Shown: positions 28,059 through 35,489 of the stretch, piece by piece | How positions within the stretch are numbered: the stretch's first letter is position 1 | Layout: each line of letters begins with the position of its first letter | Assembly: GCF_028622875.1 (NCBI RefSeq) | Contig: NZ_CP117709.1 | Span: forward strand, 248,001 to 312,000 | Reading direction: 5' to 3' | Length of the DNA stretch: 64,000 bases | DNA from: Streptomyces sp. MMBL 11-1 | Lineage (GTDB): Bacteria > Actinomycetota > Actinomycetes > Streptomycetales > Streptomycetaceae | Translations under genes and position numbers: made by a program | Notes under the pieces: model-generated | Seen by the model: only the letters and a program-made list of their open reading frames with translations | Databases searched by the model: none | What the model was told of the DNA's origin: nothing

Positions 28059-28183
28059 CCCGCGCCTCCTTCGCGCGCACCTTTCCCGCGCCTCCTTCGC
28101 GCGCCTCCTCACCCGCCTCCTTCGCGCGCCCCCTCGGCTCCCCCTCGGCTCCCCCTCGGGTCCCCCTCGACTCCCCCTCGGTC
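28059..28183. repeat. Two tandem/dispersed repeat arrays upstream of sigma gene
   Basis: A CCCGCGCCTCCTTCGCGCG-like unit recurs three times between 28059 and 28129. It is followed by five 11-bp units CCCCCTCGGCT with small variations (28129-28183). The strand is strongly pyrimidine-biased. The array lies in the untranslated region ahead of the sigma factor. Confidence 0.75.
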
Positions 28184-28342
28184 GGCGCCGCCCGGGTGAC
28201 GGTGATTCAGCACCGAACCCGGCCCATTTCGGGTCAACTCGTACCGCACGACCGGACCAACTCCTTCCGCCACGCATGAGACCCGCACCCCTGGGAAGGC
28301 GAACAGACCTCAGGGCCTACGAACCAGGGAGCGTGAAGCGAC

Positions 28343-29224
28343 ATGACCGCGCAGACCGCGCAGACCGCGCAGACGGCGGGTACGGAGCAGGCGGGCGCCA
28401 CCGAGGAACTTCCGTGGATCGAGGATGCCGGAAAGATCGCTCCGCTCGACGCGCGCCGGCTCTCACGCCCTTTCTTCGACCGCCTTCAGGTCCTGGAGGA
28501 GGGCACGCACGAGTACCAGTACGCGCGCAACACCCTCATCGAGATGAACCTGTCCCTCGTCCGCTTCGCCGCCAACCGCTTCCGCAACCGGGGCAGTGGC
28601 GACATGGAGGACATCATCCAGGTCGGCACCATCGGGCTGATCAAGGCGATCGACCGTTTCGACCTCTCGCGGGAGGTCGAGTTCACCTCCTTCGCGGTGC
28701 CGTACATCGTCGGGGAGATCAAGCGGTTCTTCCGTGACACGAGCTGGGCCGTGCACGTGCCGCGGCGCCTCCAGGAGCTTCGGGTCGACCTCGCCAAGGC
28801 GAAGGAGTCCCTGGCGGGCGACCTCGACCGGGACCCCACGGTGCGGGAGCTGGCAGAGACCCTGGGGATCGAGGAGTCCGAGGTCACGGAGGGGATCGTC
28901 GCCTCCAACGGCTACACGGCGGGTTCCCTGGACATGCCGACCGACAGCGCGGAGAGCGGGCCCCGCCAGGCCGCCGGGCGGACCTTCGCCGATGTGCTGG
29001 GCGAGCCGGACCCCGCCATGGAGGCCGTGGAGAATCTCCACGCACTCGCGCCCCTTCTGGGCGAACTGGACGAGCGGGAACGCCGGATCATCGACATGCG
29101 CTTCGGCCAGGAGATGACCCAGGCGCAGATCGGGGCGGAGCTCGGGATATCGCAGATGCATGTGTCCCGGCTGCTGAGCCGGATGCTGGGCAAGCTGCGG
29201 AACGGCATGCTCGTCCAGGAGTGA
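28343..29224 (+). CDS. SigB/SigF-family RNA polymerase sigma factor
   Basis: Predicted 293 aa. Regions in order: an N-terminal Thr/Ala/Gln repeat, region 2 with DMEDIIQVGTIGLIKAIDRFD and FTSFAVPYIVGEIKRFFRD (2.2-2.4), a short region 3, and region 4 with the helix-turn-helix MTQAQIGAELGISQMHVSRL. Lack of region 1.1 and strong region 3 similarity place it in the stress/sporulation SigB/F/G group, of which Streptomyces has many. No anti-sigma gene is adjacent, so control is probably by a distant anti-sigma factor. GGAG lies about 11 nt before the ATG. A 44-bp perfect palindrome follows its stop. Confidence 0.93.
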   Translation: MTAQTAQTAQTAGTEQAGATEELPWIEDAGKIAPLDARRLSRPFFDRLQVLEEGTHEYQYARNTLIEMNLSLVRFAANRFRNRGSGDMEDIIQVGTIGLIKAIDRFDLSREVEFTSFAVPYIVGEIKRFFRDTSWAVHVPRRLQELRVDLAKAKESLAGDLDRDPTVRELAETLGIEESEVTEGIVASNGYTAGSLDMPTDSAESGPRQAAGRTFADVLGEPDPAMEAVENLHALAPLLGELDERERRIIDMRFGQEMTQAQIGAELGISQMHVSRLLSRMLGKLRNGMLVQE

Positions 29225-29268
29225 CGGTCGCGAGCCACCCCGTTTGGGCGGCGGAGAGCGGGTGACGA

Positions 29269-29312
29269 AGCGTTGCGGTTCTGACTGATGCATCAGTCAG
29301 AACCGCAACGCT
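29269..29312. terminator. 44-bp perfect palindrome, likely bidirectional terminator
   Basis: The 22-bp arms are fully complementary with no spacer; the centre is TGATG|CATCA. It lies 45 bp past the sigma-factor stop and 28 bp before the -35 region of the next gene. It would form a 20-bp stem with a 4-nt loop in RNA. It could instead be an operator, but its length favours transcription termination. Confidence 0.65.
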
Positions 29313-29340
29313 CTGCTCGTTGGGGGTCTACGTCCGCTGA

Positions 29341-29371
29341 TGTTGAGGTTTTCTCAACACATGGCTACGGT
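29341..29371 (+). promoter_or_regulatory. Promoter with overlapping operator for XRE-TetR gene
   Basis: TTGAGG (29342-29347), an 18-bp spacer and TACGGT (29366-29371) make a good -35/-10 pair. The inverted repeat TGTTGAG-N5-CTCAACA (29341-29359) covers the -35, as expected for an autorepressed helix-turn-helix regulator. The predicted start is at or next to the ATG at 29380, so the mRNA is likely leaderless. Confidence 0.65.
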
Positions 29372-29379
29372 GGCTGACC

Positions 29380-30294
29380 ATGCAGCAGGACGAGGTGGCC
29401 GCACGGGTCCGGCAGGTGATCGACGCGACGGGGGTGAGCGCGCGCGAGTTCGCGCGGCGGATCGTCATCGATCCGTCGAAGCTGTCCCGTTCCCTGAACG
29501 GCACACGGCGCTTCACCGCCGCCGAACTGGCCCGGATCGCGGACATCGGCGGCGTGGACGTCAGTCGGCTGATCGGTACGACGACCGGCGCGGAAGGTAC
29601 GACTGCCGGGACGGCGGGCGATGGGCCTTTCCGGGCGGCGTCCACGCCGTCGACCACGCGCTCCGCGTCTCCCTCGCGCCCGCCCGTCCCCTCACCGGAG
29701 GGCGGCAGGCCCTTGCAGATCGTGCGGGAGACGGTCCGGCTCATCGCCGAACGTGGTTTCCACTCCGTCCGGGTCGCGGACATCGCCGCGGCCTGCCACA
29801 CCAGCACGGCGGCGATCCACTACCACTTCCCCGGCCGTGACGAACTCCTCGAAGCGGCGGTCCGCTGGTGCATGGACGAGGACACCCGCCGTCGTGCCGA
29901 CGCCACGGCCGATACCCGTCACGCCGGGGACGAGCTGCGGCTGCTGATCGAGCTCCAGACGCCCCGCACCGAACAGCAGCGGCGGCAGTGGTGCGTCTGG
30001 CTCGACCTGTGGGCCGAGGCCGCCCGGTCCACCACGGTCGGACGGCTCCACGTGGAGTACTACCGCCAGTGGCGCGGAACGGTCGCCGCCGTGATCCGTC
30101 GCGGCGTCGAACAAGGCGTGTTCCGTCCGGTCGACGCGGAGAGCACGGCCCTCGCCCTCACCGCGCTGATCGACGGACTGGCCTCCCAGGTCCTGGCCAC
30201 CGAACCCGGCCTCCCGGGCACCGATGCACAGGCGATGCACGACGCGCTCATCGCCCACGTGGACGACTGCCTGATGGCACCCGCGCCCGGCTGA
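29380..30294 (+). CDS. XRE-TetR fusion transcriptional regulator
   Basis: Predicted 304 aa. Residues about 5-65 form an XRE-type helix-turn-helix (VSAREFARRIVIDPSKLSRS, LNGTRRFTAAELARIADI). A Ser/Pro/Thr-rich linker follows, then a complete TetR DNA-binding domain (VRLIAERGFHSVRVADIAAA, HTSTAAIHYHFPGRDELLEA) and a TetR ligand-binding domain. Two DNA-binding modules in one chain are unusual. It precedes the carnitine degradation genes on the same strand, so it likely senses carnitine, a betaine or a CoA-thioester intermediate and controls them. The first module could bind the short dyad at the promoter. Confidence 0.9.
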   Translation: MQQDEVAARVRQVIDATGVSAREFARRIVIDPSKLSRSLNGTRRFTAAELARIADIGGVDVSRLIGTTTGAEGTTAGTAGDGPFRAASTPSTTRSASPSRPPVPSPEGGRPLQIVRETVRLIAERGFHSVRVADIAAACHTSTAAIHYHFPGRDELLEAAVRWCMDEDTRRRADATADTRHAGDELRLLIELQTPRTEQQRRQWCVWLDLWAEAARSTTVGRLHVEYYRQWRGTVAAVIRRGVEQGVFRPVDAESTALALTALIDGLASQVLATEPGLPGTDAQAMHDALIAHVDDCLMAPAPG

Positions 30295-30310
30295 CACCCG
30301 CACCCGCCCC

Positions 30311-30325
30311 GTACATCCCGTGTAC
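30311..30325. promoter_or_regulatory. Candidate operator before carnitine operon
   Basis: Dyad GTACATCCCGTGTAC between the regulator and the BKACE gene. The region also holds two CTCATTCCCCCGGA direct repeats. It could be a regulator site for the downstream genes; a clear promoter was not seen. Confidence 0.35.
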
Positions 30326-30441
30326 CCCCTGACCCCTGAACCGAACTTCCCGAATCCCCGAACTACCCGGACCCCCCTCATTCCCCCGGACTCATTCCCC
30401 CGGACTCACTCCCCGCACTCCCCGAGAGGAGACGTTCCCGC

Positions 30442-31335
30442 ATGCCCGTGAACCAGGACGTCATCATCACCTGCGCCCTCACCGGAGCCGGCGACACCGT
30501 CGGCCGCAGCCCCCATGTCCCGGTGACGCCCGAGCAGATCGCCGCCTCCGCCGTCGAGGCCGCCGGCGCCGGGGCCGCTGTGGTCCACATCCATGTCCGC
30601 GACCCGGAGAGCGGCGCGCCCTCCCGCGATCCGCGGCTCTACCGGGAGGTCGTCGAGCGGATCCGGGAGACCGGCACCGATGTGGTCATCAACCTGACGG
30701 CCGGAATGGGCGGGGACCTCGTCATCGACCCGGAGGCCCCGCTCCGTCAGCTGCCGGGCACCGATCTGGTCAGCGGTCTCGAACGGCTGCCGCACGTGGA
30801 GGACCTGCTGCCGGACATCTGCACCCTCGACTGCGGTTCGCTCAACTTCGGCGACGGCAGCAACCTCTACGTCTCGACCCCCGACATGCTGCGCACCGGC
30901 GCGAAGCGCATCCAGGAGCTCGGGGTCCGGCCCGAGCTGGAGATCTTCGACACCGGGCAACTGTGGTTCGCCAAACAGCTCCTCGCCGAGGGGCTGCTCG
31001 ACGACCCCACGGTCTTCCAGCTCTGCATGGGCATTCCGTGGGGCGCGCCCGCCGACCCGGGAGTCCTCCAGGCGATGGTCAACATGCTTCCGCCGGGCGC
31101 CCAGTGGGCGAGCTTCTCGCTCGGCCGGATGCAGATGCCCTGGGCCGCCCAGTCGATCCTGCTCGGCGGACACGTCCGGGTCGGCCTGGAGGACAACCTC
31201 TATCTGGGCAAGGGCGTCAAGGCCACCAACGGCCAGTTGGTGGAGCGCGCCGTGCGGATCACCGAATCCCTGGGCTCCCGGGTCGCCACGCCCGACGAGG
31301 CACGCGCGAAGCTCGGCCTGCGCCCGCGCGCCTGA
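30442..31335 (+). CDS. cdhC: BKACE family, 3-dehydrocarnitine cleavage enzyme
   Basis: Predicted 297 aa beta-keto acid cleavage enzyme (TIM barrel, zinc). Metal-binding His49 and His51 are in VVHIHVRD, and the glutamate in ELEIFDTG is also conserved. Family members condense a beta-keto acid with acetyl-CoA and split it to acetoacetate and a new CoA ester. With the adjacent carnitine dehydrogenase the substrate is very probably 3-dehydrocarnitine, giving betainyl-CoA and acetoacetate, as by Pseudomonas CdhC. GAGGAG precedes the ATG. First gene of a three-gene operon. Confidence 0.88.
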   Translation: MPVNQDVIITCALTGAGDTVGRSPHVPVTPEQIAASAVEAAGAGAAVVHIHVRDPESGAPSRDPRLYREVVERIRETGTDVVINLTAGMGGDLVIDPEAPLRQLPGTDLVSGLERLPHVEDLLPDICTLDCGSLNFGDGSNLYVSTPDMLRTGAKRIQELGVRPELEIFDTGQLWFAKQLLAEGLLDDPTVFQLCMGIPWGAPADPGVLQAMVNMLPPGAQWASFSLGRMQMPWAAQSILLGGHVRVGLEDNLYLGKGVKATNGQLVERAVRITESLGSRVATPDEARAKLGLRPRA

Positions 31336-31415
31336 CCACGCACGCCTTCCACCTCCCCCTCCCCCCCTCCCCCGTTCGTCCCCTCCCCCCACCCCACCCT
31401 TCTGGAGTACCGCCC

Positions 31416-32423
31416 GTGACTGTCACCCCCTCTGCCGCCGCGCCCGACGGCCCCGCCGCCCCCTGTGCCCCGGAGGACGTACGCCGTGTGGCGTGTGTCG
31501 GGGCCGGGGTGATCGGCGGAGGCTGGGCGGCCCACTTCCTCGCCCGCGGCTACGACGTCACCGCCTGGGACCCGGCCCCCGACGCGGCCGTCCGGCTGCG
31601 CCGGCTCATCGCCGCCGCCTGGCCCGCCCTGGAGCGGCTCGGCCTGGCCGCCGGAGCCTCGCAGGACCGGCTGACCGTCACCGCGACCCTCGAAGAGGCC
31701 GTGGCCGACGCCCAGTTCGTCCAGGAGAGCGCCCCCGAAAAGCTGGACCTGAAGCGTGACCTGCTGGCCAGGCTGGACGCCGCCGCGCCCGTCGGCACGG
31801 TGATCGCCTCGTCGACCTCCGGCTATCCGATGACGGACATGCAGACGGAGGCCGCCGACCCCGGCCGACTCGTCGTCGGGCATCCCTTCAACCCGCCCTA
31901 CCTCATCCCCCTGGTCGAGGTCGTCGGCGGTGAACGGACCGCACCCGCCGCGGTCGACTGGGCCTCGCGCTTCTACGCCGTCGCGGGCAAGTCCGTGATC
32001 ACCATGGACCGCGAGGTGCCCGGCTTCATCGCCAACCGGCTCCAGGAGGCCCTCTGGCGCGAAGCCCTGCACATGGTCGCCAACGGCGAGGCCACGGTGG
32101 CCGAGATCGACGCGTCGATCACCGAGGGCCCCGGGCTCCGCTGGGCGGTCATGGGACCGATGTTGACCTTCGCGCTCGCGGGCGGCGAGGGCGGGATGGC
32201 CCACATGCTCGACCACTTCGGCCCGTCGCTGAAGTCGCCCTGGACCCGGCTCGAAGCGCCCGAACTGGACCGTACGCTCTACGAGGCGGTGGTGGCCGGC
32301 TGTGAGGAGGCCGCGGACGGCCGGAGCATCGCCGATCTGGTCGCCGAACGGGACCGGGGCGTCATCGACGTCCTGCGGGCGACGGGCCGCCTGCCCCTGA
32401 CCGCCGAGGAGGCGACCCGATGA
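31416..32423 (+). CDS. cdhA: L-carnitine dehydrogenase (3-hydroxyacyl-CoA dehydrogenase family)
   Basis: Predicted 335 aa. Rossmann motif VGAGVIGGGWAAHF (29-40), then SSTSGYPM and the conserved VVGHPFNPPYLIPLVEVVGG with the catalytic histidine, and VPGFIANRLQEALWREALHMV with the domain-closing Asn. The architecture is that of carnitine dehydrogenase and 3-hydroxybutyryl-CoA dehydrogenase. Given the CdhC and thioesterase partners, oxidation of L-carnitine to 3-dehydrocarnitine with NAD is most likely. The GTG start has GGAG 8 nt upstream. The stop overlaps the thioesterase start (ATGA). Confidence 0.86.
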   Translation: MTVTPSAAAPDGPAAPCAPEDVRRVACVGAGVIGGGWAAHFLARGYDVTAWDPAPDAAVRLRRLIAAAWPALERLGLAAGASQDRLTVTATLEEAVADAQFVQESAPEKLDLKRDLLARLDAAAPVGTVIASSTSGYPMTDMQTEAADPGRLVVGHPFNPPYLIPLVEVVGGERTAPAAVDWASRFYAVAGKSVITMDREVPGFIANRLQEALWREALHMVANGEATVAEIDASITEGPGLRWAVMGPMLTFALAGGEGGMAHMLDHFGPSLKSPWTRLEAPELDRTLYEAVVAGCEEAADGRSIADLVAERDRGVIDVLRATGRLPLTAEEATR

Positions 32424-33007
32424 GCGAGCAGCGGACGCCCGACGAGCACATCGCGGGCGCGGACACCACCGGCCCCCTGGGCACCGCGGACGTCGGACAC
32501 ACCGCAGCCGCCGAGGAGACCATGGCGCTCCCCCTGGTCCACCGGACGGTACGGCCCGAGTGGATCGACTACAACGGCCACATGAGCGAGGCGTTCTACG
32601 TCCTGGTCTTCGGGTACGCCACCGACGCGATGATGATCGAGACCGGTCTGCACGCCGGATACCGCGAGAGCACCGGCTGCTCGCTCTACACCGTCGAGTC
32701 GCATCTGCGCTATCTCCGCGACGTGGCCGAGGGTGCCCATCTGGCCGTCCGCACCCGCCTGTTGGGAGTGGACGCGAAGAAGGCGCGCTTCAGCCACGAG
32801 ATGTACGCGGTCGGCGCACCGGACGGCCTCCCGGAGCCGGAGGCCACGCCGGTGGCGACGAGCGAGCTACTGGCGCTCCACGTGGACCAGCGGGCGGGCC
32901 GTACCGCCCCGTTCCCGGATTCCGTCCGGGAACGGCTGGCCGCGCTCGTCGAGCCGGCGCCCGCGTGGGCGGGCCGCTCGATCGCCGAGGTCCCGGCGGC
33001 CCGCTGA
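32420..33007 (+). CDS. cdhB: Betainyl-CoA thioesterase-like hotdog protein
   Basis: Predicted 195 aa. A hotdog-fold motif VRPEWIDYNGHMSEAFYVLVF (in part) gives the catalytic Asp/Asn-Gly-His-Met region of 4HBT-type thioesterases. A low-complexity N-terminal 30 residues is extra. In Pseudomonas, CdhB hydrolyses betainyl-CoA to glycine betaine and CoA; the same order of dehydrogenase, cleavage enzyme and thioesterase here suggests the same reaction. The start overlaps cdhA (ATGA), so the pair is translated together. Confidence 0.83.
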   Translation: MSEQRTPDEHIAGADTTGPLGTADVGHTAAAEETMALPLVHRTVRPEWIDYNGHMSEAFYVLVFGYATDAMMIETGLHAGYRESTGCSLYTVESHLRYLRDVAEGAHLAVRTRLLGVDAKKARFSHEMYAVGAPDGLPEPEATPVATSELLALHVDQRAGRTAPFPDSVRERLAALVEPAPAWAGRSIAEVPAAR

Positions 33008-33017
33008 GCCGTCCTGG

Positions 33018-33080
33018 CCCCGGGCGGGCGGCGGACCCTCCGGGCGGAGACGACCGGTGCCCGCCGCCCGCGACCCGGGG
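33018..33080. terminator. Bidirectional terminator between cdhB and cbiZ
   Basis: Outer stem CCCCGGG/CCCGGGG and inner stem GGGCGGCGG/CCGCCGCCC, broken by a small bulge, lie 10 nt past the cdhB stop and upstream of the cbiZ stop on the other strand. The position between convergent genes fits termination in both directions. Confidence 0.7.
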
Positions 33081-33144
33081 GTTCCGCCCGTACGACGCCG
33101 TGGTGCGGCATCCGGTGACCGTGGACCGAGCCGACCGAGCCCCG

Positions 33145-33906
33145 TCACACCGTCGTGCGGGCTCCCGCCAGTACGGCGGTGTGCACGGCGCGGGCGATCC
33201 GCGCGCCCCAGGGGGAACGGGGTCCGGCAAAGGGCACCCCGCCGTCCGGCCCCGGTTCGGGGGCGGCTACGCACACGGCGTCCGTGGGGGTGCCCGAGCA
33301 GTCGAGTCCGGCGTCCAGGAGGGCCTGGACCTTGGCCTCCGTGGCGGTGGCGACGGCGTTGACGAGGGCCGCGTCGGAGAGCGCGACGGGCAGCGTGACG
33401 ACGATGTTGACCGTTCCCGGCCGGAACGGGGGCTCCGGCGCTTCCGCGGAGCCCGGCCGGTGCGGCGCCGCCCGGGTGACGGTGTCGGGGGCCGCCGCCC
33501 AGCCCCGTACTCCGAGGCCGGTGGTGACGGTCGCGGCGACACCACCGTCGTGGCCGGTCGTGTACGCGCCGACGTCGGCAGCGGTCATCAGCCCGGCGCC
33601 CGGCCCGGTGAGCCCCTCCGCGGCGGCGATCTCCGCGAGGTGTCGGTCCGGGTCGAGGCGCGGGTAGCCACCGGGAACCTGGGCGTTGAGGATCCAGCCC
33701 CGGGGGCCGATGCCACCGCCGAGGACCGCGCTGCTGCAGACCCGGACGCCGGGTCCCAGCCGCCATAGAAGCTGGTGGAGCCGGTGCCCGTCCTCGTGCC
33801 GGTCGCGCAGTTCGCCGCGTTGCGCGGGCGGCCGGAGGCGTACGGAAGAGATGGCGCACCCCTGGTGGCTCGGCGGGTCGGCGGTGGTCCGGCCTTCGGC
33901 CGTCAC
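33145..33906 (-). CDS. cbiZ: Adenosylcobinamide amidohydrolase CbiZ
   Basis: Predicted up to 253 aa. It matches CbiZ through SSAVLGGGIG, WILNAQVPGGYPRLDP, GAGLMTAADV and the late DAALVNAVATATEAK, LDCSGTPTDAVCVAAP. CbiZ removes the amino-propanol side chain of adenosylcobinamide, allowing salvage of incomplete corrinoids. The start is uncertain: a GTG at 33906 is used, but the first 30 residues are poorly conserved and a later start is possible. No cobalamin riboswitch or other cobalamin genes are in view, so it stands alone here. Confidence 0.8.
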   Translation of the reverse strand: MTAEGRTTADPPSHQGCAISSVRLRPPAQRGELRDRHEDGHRLHQLLWRLGPGVRVCSSAVLGGGIGPRGWILNAQVPGGYPRLDPDRHLAEIAAAEGLTGPGAGLMTAADVGAYTTGHDGGVAATVTTGLGVRGWAAAPDTVTRAAPHRPGSAEAPEPPFRPGTVNIVVTLPVALSDAALVNAVATATEAKVQALLDAGLDCSGTPTDAVCVAAPEPGPDGGVPFAGPRSPWGARIARAVHTAVLAGARTTV

Positions 33907-34133
33907 GGTCCGCCGATCATATCGGGACCCGGGATCTCACCCGATTGGCCTAACGGGTTCCAGGGCGGCACAGTGCCGTGGCACGGGCCCGGGGCCCCGC
34001 ACCGGGCTTCCGGGAGCCCTGATCCGGGCGGGCGGCCGGTTGCAGCGTCCATGCGGGTGAGGCGCGATGGAATCCGGACGCGCCACCTCTGGTGGAGCCA
34101 CCCACAGGGCGTGCCCGAGAGGAGGAATCGGTT

Positions 34134-35180
34134 ATGGGAGCCGCTGACGGTTTCACGGATTCCGGAGAACTCGACGGTCTGACCGTGTACGACAACGACG
34201 GCGAGAAGGTCGGCAGTGTGGGCCGGGTGTACGTCGACGACGACACCGGCAAGCCCGACTGGGTCACGGTCAAAACCGGCCTGTTCGGCATGAAGGAGAG
34301 CTTCGTTCCGCTCGCCGGAGCCCGTCGGGTGGGCTCCGACCTGCACGTGGCGCATCCGAAGGACAGCGTCAAGGACGCTCCGCGCGTCGATGCGGACGCG
34401 CACCTCTCCGTGGCCGAGGAGGAGGAGCTGTACCGGCACTACGGCCTGACCAGGAAATCCGGCGGGAATCTCGGTGAGAACCGGTCGGCGGGCATGGACG
34501 CGCCGACCGTCGCCGGGACCGGTGCGATGGGTGCGGCGGGCGCCGCCGGCACGGCGGGCGCGGCCCGTGGCACCGGAACGGCCCCCGGCGCGAAGGCGAC
34601 CGGGAAGGCGGGCACGGGCGCCGGGACCACCGGTGCGGGAACGACGGGAGCGGGCATGGCAGGAGCAGGCAGCGGTACGGGCAGGCACCGCGACACGGAC
34701 GCCTCCACCACGGCACGCCCGATGGCGGGCGCCGGCGCGGGCACGTCCCGGTCGGCCGACATGGGCGGCCGGGAGGAGATGATCCGCTCCGAGGAGCAGC
34801 TGCACGTCGGCAAGGAGGAGTACGAGAGCGGCAGGGCACGGCTGCACAAGTACGTGGTGACCGAGGAGGTCACCCGGACCGTGCCCGTGTCCCACGAAGA
34901 GGTCCGGGTGGTCCGCGAACCGCTCCGGCCCGGTGAGAAGACCACCGGGACGACGGACTTCGGCGAGCAGGACGTCGAGGTCACGCTGCACGCGGAGCGC
35001 GCCACCGTACGCAAGGAGGCCGTGCCGGTGGAGCGGGTCCGGCTGGAGACCAACCGGGTCACCGAGCAGAAGGAAGTCTCCGCCGAGGTCCGCAAGGAGA
35101 AGATCGACTACGCGGACGGCAAGGACATGGGCACGGGCAAGGACGCCGGTGGCGAGTTCGGCCAGGGGCGTCGCCGCTGA
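34134..35180 (+). CDS. PRC-barrel and DUF2382 (YsnF-like) protein
   Basis: Predicted 348 aa. Residues 10-75 form a PRC-barrel (GLTVYDNDGEKVGSVGRVYV, PDWVTVKTGLFGMKESFVPL). A 120-residue Gly/Ala/Thr-rich low-complexity linker follows, then a DUF2382/YsnF domain with VTEEVTRTVPVSHEEVRVVREP. Such proteins appear in Streptomyces and Mycobacterium stress responses; function unknown. GGAGG lies 8 nt before the ATG. The large repeat-like linker would allow length variation. Confidence 0.85.
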   Translation: MGAADGFTDSGELDGLTVYDNDGEKVGSVGRVYVDDDTGKPDWVTVKTGLFGMKESFVPLAGARRVGSDLHVAHPKDSVKDAPRVDADAHLSVAEEEELYRHYGLTRKSGGNLGENRSAGMDAPTVAGTGAMGAAGAAGTAGAARGTGTAPGAKATGKAGTGAGTTGAGTTGAGMAGAGSGTGRHRDTDASTTARPMAGAGAGTSRSADMGGREEMIRSEEQLHVGKEEYESGRARLHKYVVTEEVTRTVPVSHEEVRVVREPLRPGEKTTGTTDFGEQDVEVTLHAERATVRKEAVPVERVRLETNRVTEQKEVSAEVRKEKIDYADGKDMGTGKDAGGEFGQGRRR

Positions 35181-35229
35181 CGCGCACGTCCTCAGTCAGG
35201 TGGCCACACGGCCGCTCCCACGTCCTCGG

Positions 35230-35266
35230 CCGCCGGGCGGGCTCGTTCAACGGGCCCGCCCGGCGG
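35230..35266 (+). terminator. Terminator hairpin after PRC-barrel gene
   Basis: Stem of 13 bp (35230-35242 with 35254-35266) and an 11-nt loop, 50 nt past the stop. The 3' arm runs into the tandem repeats that follow. Confidence 0.65.
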
Positions 35267-35320
35267 GCTGTCCGGCGGGCTGTCCGGCGGGCTGTCCGGC
35301 GGGCTGTCCGGCGGGGCGAC
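35261..35320. repeat. 12-bp tandem repeat, five units
   Basis: CGGCGGGCTGTC is repeated four times perfectly from 35261, with a fifth diverged copy. It lies in the intergenic region between convergent genes. The first unit overlaps the terminator stem. Confidence 0.85.
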
Positions 35321-35489
35321 CGCACGGGCCGCGGGGACATCCTCGGTGATGACCTCGGCCGGGGCGCCGCGGCGTACGGCTGCGCGCGGGGCCGACGCGG
35401 GGTGCGCTCAGCCTGTCGCACCGGCCCGGGCGGATCCGGCCCGGGCTTCGGCGCCCCCGGGGGTGCGGCCTGGGTCGAACAGCCGGGGT

